NCBI RefSeq assembly: GCF_019802125.1
Contig: NZ_JAHVHT010000004.1
Span: 310,001 to 374,000 of the forward strand
Direction of reading: 5' to 3'
From: Tateyamaria omphalii
Lineage (GTDB): Bacteria > Pseudomonadota > Alphaproteobacteria > Rhodobacterales > Rhodobacteraceae
Length of the DNA: 64,000 nt
Shown piece by piece: positions 35,144-50,869 of the stretch. Positions within the stretch are counted from its first letter, which is position 1; each line of letters starts with the position of its first letter. The position numbers and the translations under genes are program-made. Below the pieces are notes generated by a model. The model searched no databases and was not told where the DNA came from. It was given only the letters and a program-made list of their open reading frames with translations.

Positions 35144-36328
35144 ATGTTTGCGTTTTTCAAATCGCTGCGCAAGTCGGTGCGGCGGGCGGTATTGCCCGTT
35201 GCGGCGCTCGCGCTTGCGGCCTGTGATCCGGCTGCCATCGGCGGCATCACGGCAGGCGGGCCACGCATCGACACGACCCAACCGGTGCCCGTGGCATTGC
35301 TGGTGCCGCGCGGGTCTGGACAGGCCAGTGACGAACTTCTGGCCAACAACCTTGAAAACGCAGCACGCCTCGCGATGCGGGACCTGCAAGGGGTGGAGAT
35401 CGACCTGCGGGTGTACGGCACTGCAGGCAATGCCCAGACAGCCGCCTCGCAAGCAGCCCAAGCCGTCAACGATGGTGCCCAGATCATCCTCGGCCCACTC
35501 TATGCAGAGGCCGCAAACGCCGCTGGCGTGGCGGTTGCCCCCCAGAACGTGAACGTGCTGGCATTCTCCAACAACACGACCATCGCGGGTGGCAACGTGT
35601 TTGTGCTGGGCGCAACCTTCAACAACACCGCCGATCGCCTGGTCAGCTACGCCGCGCGGCAGGGCAAGGACCGGATCGTGGTGGTCCACGCGCAGGACGT
35701 GGCCGGCCAGCTTGGGCGCAATGCCATCCAGCAGGCCGCGTCGCGCAGCGGCGCCACCGTGACCGGCACTGTCGACTACCCCCTGTCTCAACAGGGGCTG
35801 ATCGCAGCCGTTCCGCGGGTCAAGGCGGCGGTGGACAATGCCGGTGCAAACGCCGTGTTCATGACGGCTGCGCCAGCGGGCGGCCTGCCGCTCCTATCAC
35901 AGTTGCTGCCAGAAACCGGTGTCGATCCGGCAGCGACGCAGTTCATCGGCATGACGCGCTGGGACATCCCTCGCCAAACGCTGGACCTGCCGGGCATCCA
36001 GGGCGGGTGGTTCGCCCTGCCTGATCCGAACAGGGCCGGCGCGTTCCGCTCGCAATACGAAGCTGCCTATGGTGGCGCACCGCACCCCCTGGCCGGGCTG
36101 GCCTTTGATGGAATTGCCGCCATCGGCGCGCTGGCAGCCCAAGGCAACTCGGGCGCCCTGACAGGCGCCGCTCTGACGCAGGGGTCGGGCTTCCAAGGGG
36201 CATCGGGTATCTTCCGCCTGCGCCAGGACGGCACCAATGAACGCGGCCTTGCCGTTGCAACTGTACGGGGCAACCAGGTGGTGGTGATCGACCCGGCACC
36301 ACGCGGCTTTGGCGGCGCAGGGTTCTGA
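35144..36328 (+). CDS. LpoA-like penicillin-binding protein activator lipoprotein
   Basis: A 394-residue lipoprotein: signal peptide ending in the lipobox LALAAC with the modified Cys at residue 27. The mature part is a type 1 periplasmic-binding fold (VPVALLVPRGSG, IILGPLYAEAANAAG, VNVLAFSNN), as in the C-terminal domain of LpoA, the outer-membrane activator of PBP1A. The location next to rsmI-yraN supports this. It lacks LpoA's N-terminal TPR domain, so activation of a PBP is inferred. It is divergent from rsmI; the 89-base gap must hold both promoters. Confidence 0.86.
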   Translation: MFAFFKSLRKSVRRAVLPVAALALAACDPAAIGGITAGGPRIDTTQPVPVALLVPRGSGQASDELLANNLENAARLAMRDLQGVEIDLRVYGTAGNAQTAASQAAQAVNDGAQIILGPLYAEAANAAGVAVAPQNVNVLAFSNNTTIAGGNVFVLGATFNNTADRLVSYAARQGKDRIVVVHAQDVAGQLGRNAIQQAASRSGATVTGTVDYPLSQQGLIAAVPRVKAAVDNAGANAVFMTAAPAGGLPLLSQLLPETGVDPAATQFIGMTRWDIPRQTLDLPGIQGGWFALPDPNRAGAFRSQYEAAYGGAPHPLAGLAFDGIAAIGALAAQGNSGALTGAALTQGSGFQGASGIFRLRQDGTNERGLAVATVRGNQVVVIDPAPRGFGGAGF

Positions 36329-36357
36329 CCCAGCCACGCCCCTGAACGGAGAACACA

Positions 36358-39111
36358 TTGAGCGACACCGCCCTTCAGGCACCCAACATGCCTGACATGC
36401 ACCTCATCTGCGCCGCCACCGAGATCTTCGATGGCGGCGCTTTCGATGATCTGCTCGCAACGAACCCGGATCGGGCTGCGGTTGTGGCCCACCTGAGAGC
36501 CGCCCAAAAAGCGGGGCGCGAGGCCATTGCCACCGCCTTTCGCGCCGAGCCCTTTGCCGCAAGGCCGACAACACAGGCCTACACCTACCTGACCGACTGT
36601 CTGGTCCATGCCGCCCTGCAGACCGCACAAACGCTCATGCACCCAAACCCGACACCCACGAACAGCGAACGGCTCGCCGTGCTTGCGGTGGGCGGTTATG
36701 GACGGGGTGAAATGGCGCCCGCATCGGATGTCGATCTGCTGTTTCTGACACCCTACAAGATCACGCCCTGGGCCGAGAGCGTCATTGAAACGACCCTCTA
36801 CATCCTCTGGGACCTCAAGCTGAAAGTGGGTCATTCCAGCCGCACAGTCCGCGATTGCCTCCGGCTCGGGGCCGAGGATTTCACGATCCGCACCGCCATG
36901 CTGGAGCACCGCTTCCTCTTCGGCGATGCGGCACTTGCCGCCGAACTCGACAGCAAACTGCGCACCGACCTCTTCGAAGGCAGCGAACGCGACTTCATCG
37001 AAGCCAAACTGGCCGAACGCGACGCGCGCCATGTACGCCAAGGCCAACGCTATGTCGTCGAACCCAACGTAAAAGAGGGCAAAGGCGGCCTGCGCGACCT
37101 GCAATCGCTGTTCTGGATCGGCAAGTACATCCACAAGGTTCAGGATGCGGCAGAACTCGTGCCCCTGGGCCTGTTCACGGACGAGGAATTCGACGCCTTC
37201 GTCGCGGCCGAAGATTTCCTCTGGGCCACCCGCTGCCACTTGCACCTGATCTCTGGCCGGGCGACGGAACAACTGACCTTCGACATGCAGGTCGCCGTGG
37301 CCGAAGCCATGGGATACGAGGACAAGGCAGGCCGCCGCGCGGTCGAGCTGTTCATGCAGGACTACTTCCTGCACGCCACCGAAGTGGGCGACCTGACCCG
37401 CATCTTCCTGACCAAGCTGGAGGCCGACCACCTCAAGGCCGAACCCCTGCTCGACCGTCTGTTCAAGCGCAAGCCGCGGGCAAAGGCAGGCTACCAGGTC
37501 ATCAACAACCGGCTCGCCATCGACGACGATACCGAATTCCTCTCGAACAAACTGAACCTCCTGCGCATCTTCGAGGAAGCACTGCGCACAGGCATGTTGA
37601 TCCACCCCGACGCCATGCGGCTGATCAAATCGCACCTCCACCTCGTCGACGATGACATGCGCAACGACCCCGAAGCGCAGCGCATTTTCCTCGACCTGCT
37701 CCTGAAACACGGCAACCCCGAACGGGCGCTGCGGCGGATGAACGAGCTGGGGATGCTCGCTGCCTTCATCCCTGAATTCGAACCCATCGTCGCGATGATG
37801 CAGTTCAACATGTACCACTCCTACACGGTGGACGAACATATCATCCAATGCATCGCCCAGCTTGCGATGATCGAACGCGACGAATTGGAAGAAGACCTGC
37901 CCGTCGCCTCCTCGATCCTCAAGGAAGGCGTGAACCGCAAGGTGCTCTATGTCGCGCTCCTCCTGCACGACATCGGCAAGGGACGGCCCGAGGATCACTC
38001 GATCCTCGGCGCGCAGATGGTGCGCAAGATCGCCCCGCGGCTGGGGCTGAAACAGGACGAGGTCGACACGGTCGAATGGCTGGTGCGCTATCACCTCCTG
38101 ATGTCCGACATGGCCCAGAAACGCGACATCGCCGACCCGCGCACCGTCCGCGACTTTGCCAAGGCTGTGCAGACGGTCAAACGGCTCGACCTGCTCTGCG
38201 TGCTCACGGTCTGCGACATCCGCGGCGTCGGCCCCACCACCTGGAACAACTGGAAAGCCGTGCTGATCCGCGCGCTCTATCGGCAGACGCGCCGCGCGCT
38301 TGAGGATGGGATGGAGGCGCTCACCCGCGACAACCGTGGGGCAGAGGCGAAAAAAGCGCTGCGCGCCGAACTGGCCGATTGGGCCCGCAAGGACCTGCAA
38401 ACCGAGGTTGCACGTCACTACGACGCCTATTGGCAGGGACTGCATGTCACGGCTCACGTCGTTTTTGCCAAACTGCTCAAGGACATTGGCGAGAATGAAA
38501 TCGTCATGGACCTGCACCCGGACGAAGACCGCGATGCCACGCGTGCCTGCTTTGTGATGCCCGACCACCCGGGCATCTTCGCCCGGCTCACCGGCGCGCT
38601 GGCTTTGGTCGGCGCCAACGTGGTCGACGCTCGCAGCTACACCACGTCCGACGGCTTCGTGACCGATGCGTTCTGGATCCAGGACGCCGACGGCAACCCC
38701 TACGACGCCGCCCGCCTGCCCCGCCTGCGCAAGATGATCGAACGGACCCTCGCAGGCGAAGTCGTCACCCGCGAGGCGATCAAGGACCGCGACAAGGTCA
38801 AGAAGCGTGAAAAGGCGTTCAAGGTCCCGACCCACATCACCTTCGACAACGAAGGGTCCGACATCTACACGATCATCGAGGTCGACACCCGCGACCGCCC
38901 CGGCCTGCTGCACGACCTGACACGCACACTTGCGGCGTCCAACGTCTACATCGCCAACGCGGTCATCGCGACCTATGGCGAACAGGTGGTGGATACGTTC
39001 TACGTCAAGGACATGTTCGGCCTCAAATACTACTCCGAGTCCAAGCAAAAGACGCTGGAAAAGAAACTGCGCGCTGCCATCACCGAAGGGGCGGAACGGG
39101 CCGCAACCTGA
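36358..39111 (+). CDS. glnD: PII uridylyltransferase/uridylyl-removing enzyme
   Basis: The primary glutamine sensor of nitrogen control; adds or removes UMP from PII proteins. The 917-residue protein has, in order, the nucleotidyltransferase domain (GGYGRGEMAPASDVDLLF at about 112-129 with the two metal Asp), the GlnE/GlnD helical domain, the HD hydrolase domain (LLLHDIGKGRPEDHS near 535), and two C-terminal ACT domains (DHPGIFARLTGAL near 735 and RDRPGLLHDLTRTL near 845) that bind glutamine. The start codon is TTG at 36358 with GGAGAA six bases upstream. amt follows downstream, in keeping with a nitrogen-response group. Confidence 0.97.
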   Translation: MSDTALQAPNMPDMHLICAATEIFDGGAFDDLLATNPDRAAVVAHLRAAQKAGREAIATAFRAEPFAARPTTQAYTYLTDCLVHAALQTAQTLMHPNPTPTNSERLAVLAVGGYGRGEMAPASDVDLLFLTPYKITPWAESVIETTLYILWDLKLKVGHSSRTVRDCLRLGAEDFTIRTAMLEHRFLFGDAALAAELDSKLRTDLFEGSERDFIEAKLAERDARHVRQGQRYVVEPNVKEGKGGLRDLQSLFWIGKYIHKVQDAAELVPLGLFTDEEFDAFVAAEDFLWATRCHLHLISGRATEQLTFDMQVAVAEAMGYEDKAGRRAVELFMQDYFLHATEVGDLTRIFLTKLEADHLKAEPLLDRLFKRKPRAKAGYQVINNRLAIDDDTEFLSNKLNLLRIFEEALRTGMLIHPDAMRLIKSHLHLVDDDMRNDPEAQRIFLDLLLKHGNPERALRRMNELGMLAAFIPEFEPIVAMMQFNMYHSYTVDEHIIQCIAQLAMIERDELEEDLPVASSILKEGVNRKVLYVALLLHDIGKGRPEDHSILGAQMVRKIAPRLGLKQDEVDTVEWLVRYHLLMSDMAQKRDIADPRTVRDFAKAVQTVKRLDLLCVLTVCDIRGVGPTTWNNWKAVLIRALYRQTRRALEDGMEALTRDNRGAEAKKALRAELADWARKDLQTEVARHYDAYWQGLHVTAHVVFAKLLKDIGENEIVMDLHPDEDRDATRACFVMPDHPGIFARLTGALALVGANVVDARSYTTSDGFVTDAFWIQDADGNPYDAARLPRLRKMIERTLAGEVVTREAIKDRDKVKKREKAFKVPTHITFDNEGSDIYTIIEVDTRDRPGLLHDLTRTLAASNVYIANAVIATYGEQVVDTFYVKDMFGLKYYSESKQKTLEKKLRAAITEGAERAAT

Positions 39112-39236
39112 AGTCGTCCCTTACAGCCCCCAAGTTGTAAATCGCGCCCGGATCAAGATTTTTCTACCTCCAACGCTACACAAGGGCTAGCGTGACGATG
39201 TTGACAACGATCAACATCTTGGGGGGACAAGGAATT

Positions 39237-40415
39237 ATGAATCACGCGGATATCGGCTGGGTCATGGTGGCCACAGCCATGGTTTTCTTTATGTCATTGC
39301 CGGGGCTGATCCTGTTTTACGGCGGGATGGTGCGGGCCAGAAACGTCATCAGCCTGATGGTGCAGTGCTACGCGGTCGCCTGCATGATGGCGCTCTTGTG
39401 GTTTGTGCTGGGCTACTCCATCGCATTCGGCGATGGCAACGCTTTCTGGGGCGGCCTGGGCAAAGTGGCGCTGCTGGACGTCACGCTGGGCTCAATGGTC
39501 GGGACATTGCCTGAAACGCTGTTCTTCGCCTTTCAGATGACCTTTGCCATCATCACACCGGTAATCATCCTGGGGGCCTGCGCGGAACGCACGAAATTCG
39601 GCTTCATCCTGCTGTTTTCATCGCTGTGGATGCTGCTGGTCTACGCCCCCGTGGCCCATTGGGTCTGGGGCGGAGGATTCCTGAGCGATGGGGGGCTTTT
39701 CGGCGAAACGGGCGTGCGCGACTTTGCAGGCGGGCTTGTGGTGCACGAAACCGCAGGCATTTCGGCCCTGATGCTGACCATCGTGATCGGGCGGCGCGCG
39801 GTCAGCGACTACCGCCCGCACAATCCCGGCATGGTCATGGTGGGCGCCTCGATCCTCTGGTTCGGCTGGCTGGGCTTCAACGGTGGTTCACAACTGGCCG
39901 CCGATGCAGGGGCGGCACGGGCCGTGACCGTCACCATCCTCGCCGGGGCCACCGCGTCCGTCACATGGATCGGGTGGGAATACGTCAAGACGGGCAAGAT
40001 CACCCTCGTCGGCATGGTCACAGGCACCCTCGCGGGGCTTGCAGCGGTCACACCCGCATCCGGCTTCGTCAGCCCGCTCTACGGCATCCTGATCGGCATC
40101 GTGGCAGGTATCATGTGCCAGGAAACGGTCTACATCCTGCGCGACAAGACCGGCATCGACGACGCACTTGATGTCTTTGCCGTGCACGGCGCCGGAGGCA
40201 TCTTCGGCTCGGTCATGATGGCCGCACTCGGCACGGCCTCATGGACGGCGCAACTGGGCGGCATCGCCATCATCGCCGGGTACACCGCCGTGGCGACACT
40301 GATCCTGATCTTCTTCTGCAAGGGCGTGATCGGCATCCGCGTCTCGCCAGAGATCGAGGCACAGGGGCTGGATCAGCCGGTCCACGGCCAACGCGGCTAC
40401 GAACTGGCCTCGTAG
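39237..40415 (+). CDS. amt: Ammonium transporter (Amt family)
   Basis: A 392-residue membrane channel with about 11 hydrophobic segments. The Amt landmarks are present: FFMSLPGLILFYGGMVRARN at the start, the twin pore histidines in VVHETAGIS and FAVHGAGGIFG, and NPGMVMVGASILWFGWLGFN. I chose ATG 39237, preceded by AAGGAATT, rather than the GTG at 39192. There is no signal peptide beyond the first membrane segment, and no glnK gene lies beside it, which is unusual for amt, although glnD directly upstream supports a role in ammonium uptake under nitrogen control. Confidence 0.94.
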   Translation: MNHADIGWVMVATAMVFFMSLPGLILFYGGMVRARNVISLMVQCYAVACMMALLWFVLGYSIAFGDGNAFWGGLGKVALLDVTLGSMVGTLPETLFFAFQMTFAIITPVIILGACAERTKFGFILLFSSLWMLLVYAPVAHWVWGGGFLSDGGLFGETGVRDFAGGLVVHETAGISALMLTIVIGRRAVSDYRPHNPGMVMVGASILWFGWLGFNGGSQLAADAGAARAVTVTILAGATASVTWIGWEYVKTGKITLVGMVTGTLAGLAAVTPASGFVSPLYGILIGIVAGIMCQETVYILRDKTGIDDALDVFAVHGAGGIFGSVMMAALGTASWTAQLGGIAIIAGYTAVATLILIFFCKGVIGIRVSPEIEAQGLDQPVHGQRGYELAS

Positions 40416-40423
40416 TGCAACAC

Positions 40424-40453
40424 CCCCGGACCGTTTTCAGAGACGGTCCGGGG
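40424..40453. terminator. Bidirectional terminator between amt and pgm
   Basis: CCCCGGACCGT (40424-40434) and ACGGTCCGGGG (40443-40453) form a perfect 11-bp stem with an 8-base loop, between the converging amt gene and glycogen operon. Confidence 0.85.
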
Positions 40454-40461
40454 CAATTATC

Positions 40462-44218
<3,757 letters not shown>

Positions 44219-44222
<4 letters not shown>

Positions 44223-45643
44223 TCAGCAGCCTTCACCAGGTCGTCATACAGCGCAGCATAGGCCGCAGCCGACGGCGCCCACCCCACGGGCTGCGCCATC
44301 GCGTTTCGCTGCATCTTTGACCACAGCTTGGGCGCGGCGAAAAGGTCACAAAGCTGGATCAGCGCGTTTGAGAGCGCATCCGCCGTCACAGGATGAAATT
44401 GCAAGCCGGTCGCGACGCCCTTTGCCATAGTGGCAGGCGTGGCCGGAATGACGGTATCGGCCAGCCCCCCGGTCAACGCGACGACGGGCAAGGTGCCATA
44501 GCGCAGGCCGTAAAGTTGGGTCAGCCCGCACGGCTCGAACCGCGACGGCACAAGGATCGCATCACCCCCGGCCATCATCCGATGCGACAACGCCTCGTCA
44601 TACCCGATACGAACCGCCACGCCGGGATGCGCGTGGCTGGCAAAGGCCCCCTCAAGCGCCGGATCACCAGATCCAAGCAGCGCCAATTGCCCACCACGAT
44701 CCAAGAGCGCAGGCAAAGCATCCAGAAGCAGGTCCAGTCCCTTCTGCTCGGTCAACCGCGACACCACCACACAAAGCGGCCCATCGGCCTCGGGCAGTCC
44801 AAACTCGGCCCGCAGAGCCGCCTTGTTCGCCGCCTTCCCCTTCGGAGCCTTGTACGTCTGGATGTGGTCGTCCACCTCTGGCGACCAGACATCCAGATCA
44901 ATACCGTTCAGAATGCCGTACAAGTCCGCCTTGCGCATCTGCAACACGCCATCCAGACCCATGCCGAACTCCGGCGTCATCAACTCGCGGGCATAGGTGG
45001 GCGACACGGTGGTCAACCGGTCCGCCCAAACGAGCCCCGCTTTCAACGCCGAAATCTGCCCCCAATATTCCACGCCCTCGCGGGTCAGGTCCGCCTTCGC
45101 AATGCCCAGGTCCTTGGCCGCATCCATCTGCACCAGCCCCTGAAAGGCGATGTTATGCACGGTCAGCACGCTGGGCACGTCCACCCCATCGCGCTTCATG
45201 TAGTAAGGCACCAACCCCGCCTGCCAGTCATGGCAATGCACCAGATCAGGGCGCCATGTGCCCAGCGCCCCCGCCGCAACATCCGCAGCGACCCGGCACA
45301 GCGCCGCAAATCGCTCCGGGTTGTCCGGCCAATCCACGCCATCGTCGTTCAGGTAAATCCCCGCCACCCGGTCATACAAATGCGGCGCATCCAGCACGAA
45401 CAGATCAAGCCCGCCAGCCGCCCCCGACAACAGCCGCGCATCCCCGCCAAAAAGGCCGGTGAACTCCGCGGCGGTCTCAGCGCCCTCCAACGCTTCCATC
45501 ACCGCAGGATACCCGGGCAGCAACGTCCGCATCTCGACACCCAAAGGCGCCAGCGCCCCGGGCAGAGCGCCCACCACATCCGCAAGGCCCCCGGTCTTCA
45601 CCAGCGGCGCACACTCGGACGCGACGGACAGCACACGTATCAT
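44219..45643 (-). CDS. glgA: Glycogen synthase (ADP-glucose)
   Basis: A 474-residue GT5 enzyme that elongates alpha-1,4-glucan with ADP-glucose. It has the N-terminal ADP-glucose motif [17 protein letters not shown], then [21 protein letters not shown], and the C-terminal GT-B domain with [14 protein letters not shown] and [20 protein letters not shown]. The reading order in the operon is glgC, glgA, glgX, each overlapping by 4 bases. Confidence 0.97.
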
Positions 45644-46899
45644 TGCGCGGCCTGCCAGGCGTCAATCATCTCCTTGGTGATCAGGGTCGTCCCCTTCTCG
45701 CTCACACGGAAAAACTTGGCATCCTCCACCGGGTCCTCGCCCACCACCAGCCCGGTCGGTATTTCCACGCCCCGATCAATCACGCATTTGCGCAGCCGGG
45801 CGGAGCGGTTGATGACCACGTTCGGCAGCACCACGGAATGATCCAGCACGGCGTAAGAATTGGTATGCACCTGCGTGAACAGCAGCGAATTGCGCACCTC
45901 CGTCCCCGAGATGATGCACCCGCCCGACACCATCGACGAAATCGCAACCCCGCGCCGGTCCTTCTCATCATGGATGAACTTCGCAGGCGGCGCGCTCTCG
46001 GAATAGGTCCAGATCGGCCACTGCTGATCCCACAAATCCAGTTCTGGGGTGAAGTCAGTCAGATCAATGTTGGCTTCCCAAAAGGCATCCAGCGTCCCCA
46101 CATCGCGCCAATAACTCGGCGCGCCGTCCGCCCGCACGCAAGAGTCATCAAACCGATGCGCCACAGCCTTCCCGTTCTTCACAATCTCGGGGATCAGGTC
46201 GTGGCCAAAGTCATGGCTCGAATTCGGGTCCTCGGCATCCTTGATCAGCAACTCGCGCAGGAACTTCCAGCTGAAGACGTAAATCCCCATCGACGCCAAC
46301 GCCTTGGTCGCATCCTCCGGCGTGCCGGGTGGATCAGCAGGCTTTTCCAGAAATGACGTGATGCGGCTTGTCTCATCCACCGCCATCACACCAAAGGCAC
46401 TCGCCTCCTCGCGCGGCACGGTCAGGCAGCCCACGGTCACATCCGCCCCCTGCTCCACATGCTGGCGCAGCATCACCTCGTAATCCATCTTGTAGATGTG
46501 ATCGCCCGCCAGAATGACTATATATTCAATGTCATAGCTGTCGACGATGTCGATGTTTTGGGTCACCGCATCGGCCGTCCCCCGATACCACATCTCCTCG
46601 GACACCCGCTGCGACGCGGGCAGAATATCCAGAAACTCGTTCCGCTCTGCGCGAAAGAAACTCCACCCCCGCTGGCAGTGGCGGATCAACGAATGCGCCT
46701 TGTACTGGGTCGCCAGCGCCATGCGCCGGATGCCTGAGTTCACCGCATTGGACAGAGCAAAATCCACGATCCGCGTCTTGCCACCAAAGAACACCGCCGG
46801 TTTCACCCGCCGGTTGGTCAACTCCTTCAGGCGCGACCCGCGCCCGCCCGCCAGCACAAAGGCCATCGACCGCTGCGACAGCCGTGTCGTGTCCACCAT
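45640..46899 (-). CDS. glgC: Glucose-1-phosphate adenylyltransferase
   Basis: A 419-residue enzyme that makes ADP-glucose, the committed and allosterically controlled step of glycogen synthesis. It has the pyrophosphorylase loop [15 protein letters not shown] with [19 protein letters not shown], the substrate motif [22 protein letters not shown] and SFLEKP, followed by a left-handed beta-helix C-terminal domain. The ATG has GGAGGAGAGG upstream. It lies 12 bases after the glgB stop. Confidence 0.97.
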   Translation of the reverse strand: MVDTTRLSQRSMAFVLAGGRGSRLKELTNRRVKPAVFFGGKTRIVDFALSNAVNSGIRRMALATQYKAHSLIRHCQRGWSFFRAERNEFLDILPASQRVSEEMWYRGTADAVTQNIDIVDSYDIEYIVILAGDHIYKMDYEVMLRQHVEQGADVTVGCLTVPREEASAFGVMAVDETSRITSFLEKPADPPGTPEDATKALASMGIYVFSWKFLRELLIKDAEDPNSSHDFGHDLIPEIVKNGKAVAHRFDDSCVRADGAPSYWRDVGTLDAFWEANIDLTDFTPELDLWDQQWPIWTYSESAPPAKFIHDEKDRRGVAISSMVSGGCIISGTEVRNSLLFTQVHTNSYAVLDHSVVLPNVVINRSARLRKCVIDRGVEIPTGLVVGEDPVEDAKFFRVSEKGTTLITKEMIDAWQAAQ

Positions 46900-46911
46900 A
46901 TCCTCTCCTCC

Positions 46912-49103
<2,192 letters not shown>

Positions 49104-49104
<1 letters not shown>

Positions 49105-50693
49105 CAGGCGATGCGCCCGATCAAAAACCCGCTGCCACCAAGCGTCACCTGCGCGCCATCCACCTGCGCCGATTGATCCAGAACAGACGCCAGCGCATGG
49201 GGCAATTCCACGCTCACAGGCTCAGGCGACAGATTGTAAATGCAAATCATATTCTCTCCACGCATGAACCCTAGCACGGGTTCCGGCAGATCAAGAAACT
49301 CCGTCTTGCCGGCACGCAAGTCCTCAGACCCACGGCGCAGCGCCAGCATCTCGCGATAGAACGCCAGCACCGAGTTCTCCCCCTGCGCCGACACCGCCCG
49401 CGCCTGCTGCGGCTCCTTCACCGGCAGCCACGTCCGGTTGGCCTGTGAAAACCCACCATTCGGCGCATCCGCCTCCCACACCATCGGCGTCCGGCAGCCA
49501 TCACGCCCCGTCTTCTCCGGCCAGAAGTTGATGCCCTCGGGATCGGTCAACTCATCAAAGCTCAGAACAGTATCGACCTGCCCCAGCTCCTCGCCCTGAT
49601 AGATACAGATCGACCCCTCAAAGCTCAGCAACAACGCCGCCGCCTGCTTGGCCAAGGCATCCTGATCCACCCCATGCTCCAGCCAGCGCCCGACATGGCG
49701 CGGCACGTCATGGTTGGAAAACGCCCAGCACGGCCACCCCTCCGGCGCATCGCGAAAGAACGCCTCGATCCGCTCGCGGAAATGCTTGGGCGAGAAATCC
49801 GGCCCCAACATCTCGAAACTATAGGCCATGTGCAGACGATGGCCCGAGGTATATTGCCCCATGATATCAATAGCATGGTGGCTGTCGCCCACCTCACCCA
49901 CCATGGTGCGCGCATCATACTCATCCAAAAGCGCGCGCAGCCGCTTCAGGAACACCAGGTTCTCCGGCCGGTTCTTCGAAAACAGCGTGTACTGCATCTC
50001 GAATGGACGGACAGCGTCCTGCGCCCAATCCGACGGGTTCGCCGCATTGTCGCGCAACAGGTCATCGTGGAAGTAGAAGTTCACAGTATCCAACCGGAAC
50101 CCGTCTACCCCCCGCTCCAACCAGAAACGCACGCAATCCAGCAGATAGTCCTGCACCTCCGGGCTATGGAAATTCCAATCCGGCTGCTCCTTCAGAAAGT
50201 TGTGCATGTAGTACTGCCGCCGCCGCGAATCCCACGTCCACGCAGGCCCACCAAAGATCGACAGCCAGTTATTGGGCGGTGTCCCATCCGGCTTCGGATC
50301 AGCCCAGACAAACCAGTCGGCTTTCGGGTTGTCCCGGCTCGCCCGGCTCTCTGTGAACAACGCATGCTGGTCCGACGCATGGCTCAGCACCTGGTCGATG
50401 ATCACCTTCAGGCCCAGATCATGCGCCTTCGCCACCATGGCATCAAACTCAGCGAGCGTCCCGAAACTCGGATCAATGTCCAGATAATCCGAAACATCAT
50501 ACCCCATGTCCGCCATAGGCGACGGAAACACCGGGCTCAGCCAGATCGCATCGACGCCCAGCGACGCCACATGCTCCAACCGGTCCATGATGCCCTTGAT
50601 GTCGCCAATGCCATCCCCATCCGCGTCCATGAAGGACCGGGGATAGATCTGATAGGTCACCGACCCGCGCCACCAGTCCTGTCCATCTGCCAT
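49104..50693 (-). CDS. GH13 alpha-glucosidase, first gene of glycogen operon
   Basis: A 529-residue exo-acting GH13 (subfamily 23-like) alpha-glucosidase, similar to AglA-type enzymes of rhizobia and roseobacters. It starts [22 protein letters not shown], with [13 protein letters not shown], the nucleophile in [14 protein letters not shown], the acid in [11 protein letters not shown] and the stabiliser in [12 protein letters not shown]. It has no signal peptide, so it would cut imported oligosaccharides or glycogen-derived ones in the cytoplasm. The ATG at 50693 follows AAGGGGTTTTG. Two palindromes just upstream (50715-50743) mark the operon promoter. Confidence 0.92.
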
Positions 50694-50714
50694 CGTCAAA
50701 ACCCCTTGATCCAA

Positions 50715-50743
50715 TGTTAGCACTAACACTCAAAGCGCTTTGA
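50715..50743. promoter_or_regulatory. Twin LacI-family operators upstream of glycogen operon
   Basis: TGTTAG-CA-CTAACA (50715-50728) and the perfect 14-bp palindrome TCAAAGCGCTTTGA (50730-50743) lie next to each other, 22-50 bases before the operon start codon. Central-CG palindromes like the second are typical LacI-type (AglR-like) operators. They suggest the operon is induced by an alpha-glucoside. Confidence 0.6.
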
Positions 50744-50803
50744 TACGCAGCACACATCAATAACGCAAATGATTCACGCGACAGCGCCACGACCACCCAA
50801 ACG

Positions 50804-50832
50804 AAAAAAGACCCCCGCCAAAAGCGGGGGTC
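50804..50832 (-). terminator. Intrinsic terminator of lectin-pore gene
   Basis: On the minus strand GACCCCCGC pairs perfectly with GCGGGGGTC (50810-50818 with 50824-50832), followed by six T (A-run 50804-50809). This is the strongest Rho-independent terminator in the window and isolates the gene from the glycogen operon. Confidence 0.88.
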
Positions 50833-50869
50833 CCGAAAGTGCTGAAATGAAATGCTGAAAAGGCTCAGG

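Noticed and set aside
36067-39048. 993-codon frame antisense to glnD
   Set aside because: glnD domains are unmistakable on the plus strand; the antisense product has no recognisable domain and no start signals.
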